Assembly: GCA_022562275.1 (NCBI GenBank)
Contig: JADFPP010000015.1
Span: 1 to 53,881, forward strand
DNA length: 53,881 nucleotides
Origin: Bacteroidota bacterium
GTDB taxonomy: Bacteria > Bacteroidota > Ignavibacteria > Ignavibacteriales > Ignavibacteriaceae
Direction: 5' to 3'
Below, one piece after another: positions 38,177 to 47,466 of this stretch; position 1 is the first letter of the stretch; every line of letters begins with the position of its first letter. The position numbers and the translations under genes were made by a program. Below the pieces are notes generated by a model, which saw only the letters and a program-made list of their open reading frames with translations, did no database searches and had not been told where the DNA came from.

Positions 38177-39862
38177 TTAATTATCTAAAAAATTATAGTG
38201 TTTTATTCCGTCAATTAATCCTCCTGCATATTCATGCGATGAGAAATATACTTTTTTCTTTCCCTTCAAGTTTTCAAGTTCTAAACTATGATTTGCAACA
38301 ACTACACCTAAGAGCTTACCATTTAATATTTCTCTATCAATCCCCGATTCTCCGGCGACGAGTATATTATCGTAAGGAATATTCCATTCGTTTGCCAGGT
38401 ATAATATTGCTTTTCCTTTTGAGGCTCTGAATGGGAGAATGTCCAAATACAATCCGTGACTGAAAATAATATTAGCTTTTATGTTATTTTCTATCAGAAT
38501 GCGATTTATCATTTTTGTCTTCTCCGGGCTATCCGAAGTATAGTAACTTATTTTAAAAATACGTTGTGCCTCATTTTCTTGTAATTGTAAAAATTTTAAT
38601 CCGGATAACAAATTGACTATTGAATTTCTGTTCCACAAGTATGAAATATGAGCATCCCACCCCATCGAATAAATTTGCTCACCGTCATAGTTATAATAAA
38701 TTTCCGAGCCAGCCGAAGAAATAATTGCTTTCGGTAACGGTACATTCATTCTATTTAACAAATCATGTGTTGAACTTACGGAACGACCGGTTGCCACGAC
38801 GAATCCTATTTTTTTCGGCATATTTTTTACAATGCTGATAAATTCTTTTAATGAGCTGTTAACTCCAACTAATGTATAGTCGATATCCGATACTATCATC
38901 TTATCTATGCGAAGCAACTGTTTGCCGGTCTTTTCAATTGAATGTACTTGATCTGGCTTGGTTATAGGAGTTGATTTACTTTTCTGTAAAATCTTTTTTG
39001 TTTGAACCTGACGGGCGTGATCTTCTTTAATATTATTTTTACTAATTTGGGAATGCCTTTCCTTCAGTTTAACCTCACCAAATATATCTTTTACTTTACT
39101 GGGAATACTTTTTCTGTTTCCGTATAGTATTATTTTCAACTCATGCCACAGTGCGATATATGATAAAGATGCTTCGGATGTTAAACTATAACACAATAGT
39201 GGTTTACGATAAATGCCCATTTTTTCCACGTCGGAGGCATAGGGAATAAGGTGCTGAAGAAACCGTTCATCTTTTTCTACCATTGATTCGATTGTAAACC
39301 TGTGCAGTTTCTTTCGCATTTCAACCATAGAAAAAAATGGGGATAGTTTAGAGCGATCAAAATTATTGTTTTTAAAAAATTTCAACATTTTTTTGTAGGT
39401 CATCTCAGATAAGGTTGTTGGTATGAACGGTACCAGAATCTTATCTGCTGCGCAAAACACATTTTCCGATAGAAGTGTTAAATTGGAGGGACAGTCTAAA
39501 AAGATATATTTATAAGTAGAAGCAAGCGGTTTTAAAATCTTTTTTAAGTGTTTCTTTGGATTTTTTAGATCGTTCAACTTTATGTCTAAATTTCGATAGG
39601 AAATATCAGATGGAAGAAGATCGAGATAATCGAAGTCTGTGCCCCTTATATATTTATCAATACCAGTTTTAATTCTCAAAAATTCTTTTGAATTATATTT
39701 CTTGGAGGCTTTTATTCTAAGATAGAAGGAAGCAGATCCCTGTGGATCAAGATCACAAAGCAAAGTACGTGCACGTTCTCTGGAGGCTAAATAAGCTAAA
39801 TTTACAGATGTTACTGTTTTCCCGACCCCACCTTTAATATTGTAGAGCGCAATGATCTTCAA
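38177..39862 (-). CDS. ParA-type ATPase fused to sucrose-phosphatase-like HAD hydrolase
   Basis: A 561-residue protein. Residues 1-~255 are a ParA/Soj-like deviant Walker ATPase: YNIKGGVGKTVT (P-loop), LLCDLDPQGSAS (Walker A') and YIFLDCPSN (Walker B). A ~65-residue charged linker follows. Residues ~322-561 are an HAD-IIB domain like sucrose-6-phosphate phosphatase: motif I VSDIDYTLVG, motif II VATGRS, ISSAGSEIYY, the Lys motif RASKGKAILY, motif IV VAGESGIDREIL and the SPP-like tail VYFSSHEYAGGLIDGIKHY. Motif IV departs from the usual GDSGND (GESGID). The start is TTG, overlapping the upstream gene by 4 nt. A single polypeptide joining these two activities is unusual; its substrate is unknown. 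Confidence 0.85.
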   Translation of the reverse strand: MKIIALYNIKGGVGKTVTSVNLAYLASRERARTLLCDLDPQGSASFYLRIKASKKYNSKEFLRIKTGIDKYIRGTDFDYLDLLPSDISYRNLDIKLNDLKNPKKHLKKILKPLASTYKYIFLDCPSNLTLLSENVFCAADKILVPFIPTTLSEMTYKKMLKFFKNNNFDRSKLSPFFSMVEMRKKLHRFTIESMVEKDERFLQHLIPYASDVEKMGIYRKPLLCYSLTSEASLSYIALWHELKIILYGNRKSIPSKVKDIFGEVKLKERHSQISKNNIKEDHARQVQTKKILQKSKSTPITKPDQVHSIEKTGKQLLRIDKMIVSDIDYTLVGVNSSLKEFISIVKNMPKKIGFVVATGRSVSSTHDLLNRMNVPLPKAIISSAGSEIYYNYDGEQIYSMGWDAHISYLWNRNSIVNLLSGLKFLQLQENEAQRIFKISYYTSDSPEKTKMINRILIENNIKANIIFSHGLYLDILPFRASKGKAILYLANEWNIPYDNILVAGESGIDREILNGKLLGVVVANHSLELENLKGKKKVYFSSHEYAGGLIDGIKHYNFLDN

Positions 39863-40086
39863 ATTTTTATTTTTTCTTTTTTATTATTTGATAATAATGC
39901 ACGAAATAAATTCATATTAATTTTTGCACTAAAGTGTTTAAATTTTCCTTGAAAAGCATTCCTCACATTCTTTTTTTCATGATTTAGTTCAGAAATTAAA
40001 ACACCGATAGCATCAGCTTCAAGCACAAAATTCTTTTCATTTAAAAATAATTTATCCGGATAGTTATTTAACACACTAATTTGCAC
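39859..40086 (-). CDS. Small protein translationally coupled to ParA-HAD
   Basis: A 75-residue protein, start GTG at 40086, starting MQISVLNNYPDKLFLNEKNF and ending with a basic tail KKEKIKI. It contains EADAIGVLISELNHEKK, suggesting an amphipathic helix. Its TGA overlaps the TTG start of the ParA-HAD gene (39859-39862), a sign of coupling. No family is recognised. By position it resembles the small partner proteins that accompany ParA-like ATPases, which is inference. No Shine-Dalgarno. Confidence 0.55.
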   Translation of the reverse strand: MQISVLNNYPDKLFLNEKNFVLEADAIGVLISELNHEKKNVRNAFQGKFKHFSAKINMNLFRALLSNNKKEKIKI

Positions 40087-40335
40087 AGAGTAATTAGTAA
40101 ATAAACCAAGATTATCCTGTAATTTTTTTTAACTGTTTACTTAATATAACTATCTTTTTTAAGGAAAAAAGCGATGAGAATATCCGGAAAGTAGTAGATG
40201 GTTACAAATGATTAAAGATATTTGTGCTTGAGTAAACCTTTAAAATACAGTAACGAAATAATTATGATATCGGTTATCTATAAAAATGCATTCGTATAAG
40301 ACCACAATCTTGTTGTCATCGGTATTCCTGGCATA

Positions 40336-42534
40336 TCATTCCTTCACAAACTCCTTACCAAAGAAATGTCTGTACCAGAAATTCCAGGCATTCCTTTTTG
40401 CATGATTCCATTTGGGGAATCTCACACCATGCCCGGAGCTGGGATAAAGCATTAATTCGAAATCTTTATCAAGGTCCGTAAGCTTATCAACTAACTGCAA
40501 TGCATTTTGTACATGAACATTATCATCAAGCATGCCATGTGTTATTAGGAGATGTCCTTTATATTTTTCCACGTGAGTCATTGCTGAGCCAAATTCGTAT
40601 CCGTCATGATTTTCATCCGGTGTATCCATATAACGTTCAGTGTAAATATTATCATATAAACGCCAATCGGTTCCAGAATATTCAGCAATACCATGTGTAA
40701 AATAATCTGCACCGTAAGTAAGAGCTAAGCAGGTAACATAACCTCCGTAACTCCCGCCGGTAATCCCCACCCTTGTTGAATCAACGAATGGTTGTTTCTT
40801 TAACCACTTAACAGCTTCGATGTAATCGTGCATTTCCCATTTACCCAGGTTCCGGTGCATCAATGATGTGCCCTTCTTCCCAAAATGTGCAGAACCTCGG
40901 TGATCAATAACAAAGTATATTATTTCGTTTTGTGCAATAAAATATCTGTTGAAATGAGCGGAATAATTATTTTTAACATCTTTTACACCCGGCCCACCGT
41001 AAACTGAAAAGATAACCGGATACTTTTTGGCTTTATCAAAATCTGGTGGCAGCACCCATTTAGCTGGTAGTTCAATTCCATCTTCTGTGGGTAGGGAGAA
41101 CAACTCGGTTGTTCCCAAATTATATTCATCGAAAATTTTGGTTTTACTATCAGAAATTACTCTAACAGTTTGACCATCGGAATTAAACAATTCAAGTTTT
41201 GGCGGCTGATTAATATTACTGTAACTATCATAAAAGTATTTTCCTCTTGGAGAAATGGTTGTATTGTGTGTCCATCCAGACTTTGTTAGCTGCTCAAAAT
41301 CAGTTCCGTCATACTTTACTTTATAAAGATGGGTTTCAAGGGAGTTATGTACTGAACCTTCAAAATAAATCACACTTTTTTCTGAATCTATATATTTAAT
41401 TTCATCAACTGCCCAATCGCCTTCTGTTATTCTGTTTATTAATTTTCCATTCATATCATAATAGTATAAGTGTCTCCAGCCATCCCTATCCGATCTTAAT
41501 ATAAACCCGCTGCCGTTTTTAAAAATGTAAATATCTTTGAAAAACTCCACCCAGCTTGTTTGTGTTTCGGTATAAATCGCTTTGTTCTTTCCTGTGCTCA
41601 GATCAGCAGATAAAATTTGTAATGTGTCCTGTCCCCTGTTCAACAACTGGTAGAAAAGCTCTTTGCTATCCGGAGTCCAAAATGTCCAGGCGGTGTATTG
41701 ATCAACGGTTTCATCTTCTTGAACCCAAACGATATTATTGTTTTTAAGATGAACAATACCAAGTTTAACATTTGCATTGGGATCGCCTGCTTTTGGGTAA
41801 TGTTCCCATTCAAGTTTGCCGTGAACACCTTCGGAATTAAAGATGGGAAACTTAGGAACGGGAGAATCATCCGTATGAAGAAAAGCGATCATCTCGCTGT
41901 TCGGCGACCACCAATAAGCTTTATGCCTTGTTGATCTTCCTAAAATCTCTTCCATATAAACCCACGAAGCCCAACCGTTATAGATATCATCCGTACCATC
42001 AAATGTTAGCTGCGTAACTTCGCCCGATTCTATATCAACAACAAACAAATTATGTCCCTTAGTAAATACAACTTTTTTGCCATTGGGAGATAATGTGGGA
42101 TTGTTTTCTTTTGCTTCATCTTGTGTTAGTCTTTTAAATTCATTCCTGGGAACTGAATAGTAATAAAGATCGTTATCTTTTGTAAATAAAAAATCATTGT
42201 AATCATTAGTTACATCTACACTTTTTGAAGCATCTAATCCATTTTTCAAATTTTCATTTATCACTGCGTAATCAACATAAATATCCTCTTCACCTGAATA
42301 AGCATTTACTTTCATTATAAAAGTCTTGTCATTTTCCTTTTTTGTCTGAAGATAATGATTTTCATCAAACCAGCCTTTTAATGAAGGTAATCTATCTAAA
42401 ATTCGGGGCTGTCCGAAAAGATAAACTTGTGTAAATGTTAATTTTTTATCCTGTGCAAAGCCAACCAGGTGAATGCTGATTGATAATAGTGTAAGTATGA
42501 CTGTAAGAGAAAGTTTTTTAGAGTTGAAAGACAT
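40336..42534 (-). CDS. Dipeptidyl peptidase IV-like serine peptidase (S9B)
   Basis: A 732-residue exported peptidase removing Xaa-Pro dipeptides or tripeptides. The signal peptide is residues 1-27 (SLTVILTLLSISIHLVGFAQ). The beta-propeller domain (about 40-480) includes ASWVYMEEILGRSTRHKAYW with the Glu pair that binds the substrate N-terminus (YMEEIL). The alpha/beta-hydrolase domain has nucleophile GGSYGGY (Ser near 597), acid GMLDDNVH and base SSGHGVRF. It is divergent from transketolase and probably periplasmic, for peptide nutrition. Confidence 0.94.
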   Translation of the reverse strand: MSFNSKKLSLTVILTLLSISIHLVGFAQDKKLTFTQVYLFGQPRILDRLPSLKGWFDENHYLQTKKENDKTFIMKVNAYSGEEDIYVDYAVINENLKNGLDASKSVDVTNDYNDFLFTKDNDLYYYSVPRNEFKRLTQDEAKENNPTLSPNGKKVVFTKGHNLFVVDIESGEVTQLTFDGTDDIYNGWASWVYMEEILGRSTRHKAYWWSPNSEMIAFLHTDDSPVPKFPIFNSEGVHGKLEWEHYPKAGDPNANVKLGIVHLKNNNIVWVQEDETVDQYTAWTFWTPDSKELFYQLLNRGQDTLQILSADLSTGKNKAIYTETQTSWVEFFKDIYIFKNGSGFILRSDRDGWRHLYYYDMNGKLINRITEGDWAVDEIKYIDSEKSVIYFEGSVHNSLETHLYKVKYDGTDFEQLTKSGWTHNTTISPRGKYFYDSYSNINQPPKLELFNSDGQTVRVISDSKTKIFDEYNLGTTELFSLPTEDGIELPAKWVLPPDFDKAKKYPVIFSVYGGPGVKDVKNNYSAHFNRYFIAQNEIIYFVIDHRGSAHFGKKGTSLMHRNLGKWEMHDYIEAVKWLKKQPFVDSTRVGITGGSYGGYVTCLALTYGADYFTHGIAEYSGTDWRLYDNIYTERYMDTPDENHDGYEFGSAMTHVEKYKGHLLITHGMLDDNVHVQNALQLVDKLTDLDKDFELMLYPSSGHGVRFPKWNHAKRNAWNFWYRHFFGKEFVKE

Positions 42535-42624
42535 TTTACTTTTCTCCGTGAATGGTTAAAAAAATAATTATCCCGCGAACAAATATTAATCTGTAATTTA
42601 TCTTATTTAATATAATAATACTTA

Positions 42625-42658
42625 TTTGATCAACACTTATTCATATCGTATACTTTTG
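42625..42658 (+). promoter_or_regulatory. Bacteroidetes-type promoter candidate for tkt
   Basis: TTTG (42625-42628), a 22-nt spacer and TACTTTTG (42651-42658) match the TTTG/TAnnTTTG pattern of the Bacteroidetes primary sigma factor, 52 bp before the transketolase ATG. Pattern match only. Confidence 0.35.
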
Positions 42659-42710
42659 ATATATTAGCCCAATTAAATTTGAACTTTTCTTTTTACTTAG
42701 GAAACAATTT

Positions 42711-44732
42711 ATGTCTGAAAATATCGATCAGCTATCTATAAACACAATAAGATTCCTTGCTGTTGACGCCGTACAAAAGGCAAATTCCGGGCATCCCGGG
42801 TTACCGATGGGATGTGCACCGATTGCTTACGCCCTTTATACAAAATATATGAATCATAACCCCGCAAATCCCAACTGGCTTAACAGAGATAGATTCATTT
42901 TGTCTGCCGGGCATGGAAGTATGATGCTCTATTCAATTCTTCATCTGTCAGGGTATAAGATATCTTTAGACGATTTAAAAAGCTTCAGGCAATGGAACAG
43001 CATTACGCCCGGTCATCCGGAATATGGCTTAACCCCGGGAGTTGAAACAACAACAGGACCTTTGGGGCAGGGTTTTGCAAATGCAGTTGGCATGGCTATA
43101 GCACAAGATTATTTAGCCTCGATGTTTAACAAAGATGATGCAGCTATACTTGACCACTATATCTATGGAATATGTTCGGATGGAGATATGATGGAAGGAC
43201 TTTCTCATGAAGCAGCATCCATCGCCGGTCATCTTAAACTTGGTAAAATAATATTTTTTTATGATGATAATGGTATTACGATTGACGGACGTACATCATT
43301 GTCTTTTTCTGAGGATGTAGGAAAAAGATTTGAAGGATACGGCTGGCAGGTACTGAAAATAGATGATGTAAACAATCTTGAACAAATTGATGATGCTATT
43401 AAATCAGCATGGGGTGAAAAATCAAAACCATCGTTGATAAGAACAAAAACACACATTGGTTATGGAAGCCCGAACAAACAGGATACTGCTGCTGCTCACG
43501 GCTCTCCCCTTGGGGGGGATGAAATAAAGCTAACAAAAAAAAATCTTAACTGGAAGGAAGACAAATCGTTTTTTATACCGGAAGAAGTTAGCGAACACTT
43601 TGAAATTGTTATGCGGAACGGCAAAAAAGCCGAAAAAAAATGGAATGAATTATTTGATGATTACCAAGAAAAATATCCTAAAGAAGCGGAGCTTTTTACC
43701 TCATATATGAATGGAAATTACGGTGAAGAATGGAAAAATAAATTGCCGTCATACAGTGATCCTTCAGAAAAAGTTGCAACCAGATCGGCATCCGGAAATG
43801 TTTTAAACTCGATCGCAGATTCACTCCCAACTTTAATCGGCGGCTCCGCAGATCTTGCCCCATCAAACAATACAATGCTCAAAGGATTCGAAAACTTTTC
43901 TGCAGAAGATAAAAGCGGGCGTAATTTTCATTTTGGTATAAGAGAGCATGGGATGGGAAGTATTCTTAACGGGATGGCGATTTATGGAGGGGTTATACCT
44001 TATGGTGGAACGTTCCTGATTTTCTCGGATTATATGCGCCCTGCAATTAGATTGGCTTCTCTATCAGGAATAAAAGCCATATATGTTTTTACCCATGACA
44101 GTGTTGGATTAGGTGAGGACGGTCCGACACATCAGCCGATTGAACATATTGCTTCATTAAGGGCAATTCCCAATGTGTTGGTTATACGTCCTGCAGATGC
44201 AAATGAAACTGTCAAAGCCTGGGAAATTGCATTAGAACATAAAGGTAGTCCAGTAGCATTATTATTAACGAGACAAAAACTTTCAGTAATCGATAGGACG
44301 AAATTTGCCGGTGCAGAAAATGTTAAGAGAGGCGCCTATATTCTTAATGATACTAAAGGAGAACCGGATTTAATTTTAATGGCATCAGGATCCGAGGTTG
44401 AAATTGCACTTGGGGCAGCAGAGCAGCTTGATGCTGCTGGCATTACAACAAGGGTTGTAAGCTTTCCTTGCTGGGAGCTGTTTGAAAAACAAAGTCCGGA
44501 ATACAAAAAAAGAGTTTTTCCCGTATCTGTTAAAGCAAGAGTATCAATTGAAGCCGGTGTAAAGCAGGGATGGGAGAAGTACGTTGGAGATTTTGGTGAA
44601 TCAATCAGTATAGAAAAGTTTGGTGCATCAGCACCATATAATATAATATTTGAAAATTATGGATTTACCATTGATAACATAGTCACAACGGCTAAAAGTG
44701 TTTTAAGAAAATCAAATGGAACAGTTGAATAA
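42711..44732 (+). CDS. tkt: Transketolase
   Basis: A 673-residue thiamine-diphosphate enzyme of the non-oxidative pentose phosphate pathway. DAVQKANSGHPGLPMGCAP is the N-terminal signature. TPGHPEYG, GPLGQGFANAVGMA and the TPP/Mg motif SDGDMMEG...YDDNGITIDG follow. The pyrimidine domain has the catalytic Glu in FGIREHGMG and the transketolase signature DSVGLGEDGPTHQPIEH (given with its central GEDGPTHQP). Full length. Its last codons overlap the start of a broken haem-binding gene. Confidence 0.97.
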   Translation: MSENIDQLSINTIRFLAVDAVQKANSGHPGLPMGCAPIAYALYTKYMNHNPANPNWLNRDRFILSAGHGSMMLYSILHLSGYKISLDDLKSFRQWNSITPGHPEYGLTPGVETTTGPLGQGFANAVGMAIAQDYLASMFNKDDAAILDHYIYGICSDGDMMEGLSHEAASIAGHLKLGKIIFFYDDNGITIDGRTSLSFSEDVGKRFEGYGWQVLKIDDVNNLEQIDDAIKSAWGEKSKPSLIRTKTHIGYGSPNKQDTAAAHGSPLGGDEIKLTKKNLNWKEDKSFFIPEEVSEHFEIVMRNGKKAEKKWNELFDDYQEKYPKEAELFTSYMNGNYGEEWKNKLPSYSDPSEKVATRSASGNVLNSIADSLPTLIGGSADLAPSNNTMLKGFENFSAEDKSGRNFHFGIREHGMGSILNGMAIYGGVIPYGGTFLIFSDYMRPAIRLASLSGIKAIYVFTHDSVGLGEDGPTHQPIEHIASLRAIPNVLVIRPADANETVKAWEIALEHKGSPVALLLTRQKLSVIDRTKFAGAENVKRGAYILNDTKGEPDLILMASGSEVEIALGAAEQLDAAGITTRVVSFPCWELFEKQSPEYKKRVFPVSVKARVSIEAGVKQGWEKYVGDFGESISIEKFGASAPYNIIFENYGFTIDNIVTTAKSVLRKSNGTVE

Positions 44733-45118
44733 AAAAGGTATTAATAGGATTAGTAATATTATTTATTGCCATTCAGTTTTTTTCTGATAAAAAACTAATC
44801 CGCCGGTTAAAGCTGATATAGATGCACCAACAAAGGGCTTGTTATGATTACCATTCTAACAAAACAAAGTGGTCCTGGTATGCAAATATTGCACCCGTTT
44901 CGTGGTTAATTACAAATGATGTTGCTAAAGGTCGGGAACATTTTAACTTTTCCGATTGGGAAAATTTATCGAGAAAGGATAAGGCAAGATTAAGAGAAAA
45001 AATATGGGCAGAGATTATTAAGGACGAGGTGCCGCTATGGCAGTATAAATTATTGCATTCGGAGGCTAAGCTTACACAAAAAGATAGGAGCTTGATCAAA
45101 GAATGGGCGGGGAAATAA
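44716..45118 (+). pseudogene. Haem-binding-domain (Haem_bd, c-type) protein, frameshifted
   Basis: Three frames must be joined to recover the protein. A signal segment KKVLIGLVILFIAIQFF follows the transketolase stop in its frame; KTNPPVKADIDAPTK comes next in a second frame; then RACYDYHSNKTKWSWYANIA, PVSWL, REHFNFSDW and LHSEAKLTQKD in a third, ending at 45118. These are the successive blocks of Haem_bd proteins, whose signature is C-Y-D-C-H-S. Here the second Cys is Tyr (CYDYH), so covalent haem attachment would be lost. About six codons before the CxxCH site are also missing. An ATG at 44716 inside tkt is the likely original start. Confidence 0.75.
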
Positions 45119-45181
45119 TTTTAATAGTTTACTTGCATTGTAATATCTCTCTCGGAAAATTATCAGATAAAAAAAACTAAT

Positions 45182-46327
45182 ATGAAAAAAGTAATTGTTT
45201 TAGGCGGGGGAATGATTGGCAGCGTAATAGCAGCCGATCTTTGTAATGAGTATGATGTTACAATTGCTGATAAAAATTCAAAAAGACTATCGTACCTAAA
45301 AACTCAACATAAGTTAAAAACCATCGTTTGGGATTTTTCCGATAAACCGGATATTAATAATTTGATAGAAGACTTTAACCTTGTTATTGGTGCCGTTCCG
45401 GGAAATATAGGGTTTGAAACTTTACGTGCTACTCTCTCCGCAGGTAAAAATGTTGTGGATATTTCTTTCTTCGAGCGCGATCCATTTGAATTAGATGAGC
45501 TGGCAAACGAAATGAACGTTACTGCAGTTATAGACTGTGGCATCTCGCCGGGATTAAGTAATATAATTCTTGGCTTCCATAATGAATGGATGGAGATTGA
45601 AAGCTACAAATGTTATGTTGGCGGATTACCTTTCAAAAGATATTGGCCGTTTAATTATAAAGCTTTTTTCTCTCCTGTAGATGTTATTCAGGAATACATA
45701 CGTCCTGCCCGAATTGTTTCCAACAGCAAAGTTATTGTTAAAGAAGCTCTTTCAGATCCTGAGATGATCGAATTTGATGAAGTTGGTACGCTTGAAGCAT
45801 TTAATACCGACGGGCTGAGAACCTTACTTAAAACAATGAAGATTCCCAATATGATAGAAAAAACTCTTAGGTATCCGGGACATCGTGAACTCATGAAAAT
45901 TTTTCGGGAGACAGGATTTTTCAGTTATGATGAAATAAATATTGGCAATCAGGTTATACGCCCAATTGATTTAACATCGAGATTATTATTCTCGCAGTGG
46001 AAAGCGAAAGATGAAGACGATGAATTTACCATGTTAAGAATTGAGATAAGTGGAAAAGAAGGAAATGAAATGAAAAAATATGTTTATGAGATATTTGATC
46101 GATATGATAAAGAAAACAAAACAACTTCTATGGCGCGCACCACAGGATTTACCTGCACAACAGTTGCACGATTAATACTGGAAGGCAATTTGAAAAATAA
46201 AGGTATCTTGCCTCCTGAATATATCGGTGCAATACCGGGTTATAAGGATAAAGTTCTGAATATGTTAAAACAGAAAAATATTACAATACGACTATCAGAA
46301 AATATGATGGGGCAATTGAACAGTTAG
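45182..46327 (+). CDS. Saccharopine dehydrogenase-family oxidoreductase (lysine dehydrogenase-like)
   Basis: A 381-residue NAD(P)-dependent enzyme. VIVLGGGMIGSVIAADL is the Rossmann start; DISFFERDPFELDELA, DCGISPGLSNIILG and YVGGLP are conserved in the saccharopine dehydrogenase/LysDH group. FNTDGLRTLL, TLRYPGHRELM and TTGFTCTTVARLI in the second half also match. It probably acts on an amino acid or its imine adduct in lysine metabolism. The last ~10 residues run into a TPR gene fragment and may not be the ancestral C-terminus. No ribosome-binding site is clear. Confidence 0.88.
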   Translation: MKKVIVLGGGMIGSVIAADLCNEYDVTIADKNSKRLSYLKTQHKLKTIVWDFSDKPDINNLIEDFNLVIGAVPGNIGFETLRATLSAGKNVVDISFFERDPFELDELANEMNVTAVIDCGISPGLSNIILGFHNEWMEIESYKCYVGGLPFKRYWPFNYKAFFSPVDVIQEYIRPARIVSNSKVIVKEALSDPEMIEFDEVGTLEAFNTDGLRTLLKTMKIPNMIEKTLRYPGHRELMKIFRETGFFSYDEINIGNQVIRPIDLTSRLLFSQWKAKDEDDEFTMLRIEISGKEGNEMKKYVYEIFDRYDKENKTTSMARTTGFTCTTVARLILEGNLKNKGILPPEYIGAIPGYKDKVLNMLKQKNITIRLSENMMGQLNS

Positions 46328-46589
46328 ATATAACTTTGGAACTTGATCCAAACTTTAGATCAGCAATTGAAACTAAAGGTTGGCTTACTTATTCAAAGGG
46401 GAAAACGATAATGCAATTGAAACACTCAAAGAATTCCACAAAAAAACAGGTGATCCGTTAAAAGGACAAATCAGTTTGTGTTATGCGTACAGTGTTGCAT
46501 TTTTTCTAAAAACACATCCTTTTGCTGAGAACATTAAAAATGATCCTCGATTTAATGAGTTATTAATTAAAGCAGGATTTAAAGAATAA
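46297..46589 (+). pseudogene. C-terminal fragment of a TPR protein
   Basis: Starting inside the 3' end of the dehydrogenase gene but in another frame, the sequence reads RKYDGAIEQLDITLELDPNF then RSAIETKGW, a canonical TPR unit. A single missing base near 46384 shifts it, and the next frame continues AYLFKGENDNAIETLKEFHK, KTGDP and ends DPRFNELLIKAGFKE, the usual closing of TPR-tailed proteins. No start codon or N-terminal part exists. It is therefore a gene fossil, not a functional small protein, although 46380-46589 remains open. Confidence 0.7.
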
Positions 46590-46605
46590 TTTAATAATAA
46601 CTTTT

Positions 46606-46692
46606 ATGATTAAGTCTTCATATATTATTACATTAAGCATAATGTTAATAAATCCCTTACTTGCAAAAACCAAACCCAAACATTCCCAATAA
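46606..46692 (+). pseudogene. Truncated signal-peptide fragment (28 aa)
   Basis: ATG 46606 opens MIKSSYIITLSIMLINPLLA, a plausible signal peptide, followed by only KTKPKHSQ and a stop. It looks like the first part of an exported protein whose body is lost, in keeping with the fossils on both sides. A real tiny peptide cannot be excluded. Confidence 0.3.
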
Positions 46693-46805
46693 CTGATCAT
46701 CATCATTTAAGTTCGTTAAATTATATAATTCTTTTGTTTTTCGAACCTTACCTTCAGTTATTCGTCTTAAGTAACAGTAATCAAAAATTATTAGGAGAGT
46801 AGAGA

Positions 46806-47437
46806 ATGAAATCAAGTCATACAATTTTTATCAGCTTCATTATCCTCATAGCGGTTCTGTTAACTCAATTCGATACCAAACTGGATGTATATCCGGCGGA
46901 TAGCAATACCAATACTGCTTCATTTATAAATCATTTTTCAGAAATCGACACATTTCTTTTTAATGAAAAAAGTTTGAAAGTGAAATGGAGCGGCTTCGTA
47001 CAGAATTAGAATCACTTAGAAATCATAAGTTCAAGTTTGAATTCGATTCCGATGAATTTAAGAAAAACATGGAAGAGTTAGCAGAAGAGTTGAAAAATCA
47101 ACAATTTACTTTTCAAGACTTTGAATTTGATATGAGCGAGTTTAAAGAAGAAATGAAGGAATTAAAGGAAGAGATAAAAAATTTTAATATTGATTTTAAA
47201 GATTTGAATATGGAAATGGAAAAACTTAATGGCTTATTAAAAGACCTGAAAATTGAATTGAAAAAAGATAATTTAATTGATGATGAGGATGAAGAGATAA
47301 ATTTAGAGCTGAATGAAAACGAAATGAAAATTAATGGCGAACAAATTCCAGATGATCTTTTCACAAAATACAAGGAATTATATGAAAAACATTTTGGAAT
47401 AGATCTGGAAAAAGATACTCATATCCATATTAACTGA
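46806..47437 (+). pseudogene. Exported coiled-coil protein split by a frameshift
   Basis: A first frame (46806-47009), with AGGAGAG before its ATG, encodes a signal segment (HTIFISFIILIAVLLTQFD) and a short linker, then runs out. A second frame overlapping by 25 nt (from 46985) encodes 150 residues of highly charged coiled coil (MERLRTELESLRNHKFKFEF; FKEEMKELKEEIKNFNIDF) ending EKDTHIHIN. Restoring one G after AAAGTG near 46983 joins them as ...SLKV-E-MERLR. The merged product of ~210 residues would be an exported helical protein of the kind found as C-terminal tails of BlaR/M56-like proteins. It is either inactivated or a programmed frameshift. Confidence 0.6.
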
Positions 47438-47466
47438 GGTTTATGCCCGAAGCCAATTAGACCGTA

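Noticed and set aside
38177-39862. ParA-HAD as the chromosomal ParA partner of the parS sites
   Set aside because: It lies 30 kb away, has no ParB gene beside it and carries an extra HAD domain, so a link to the parS sites is not supported.
47113-47373. Ser/Phe/Ile-rich minus-strand frame of 86 codons
   Set aside because: It is the antisense of the acidic coiled-coil repeat; its low complexity is a by-product.
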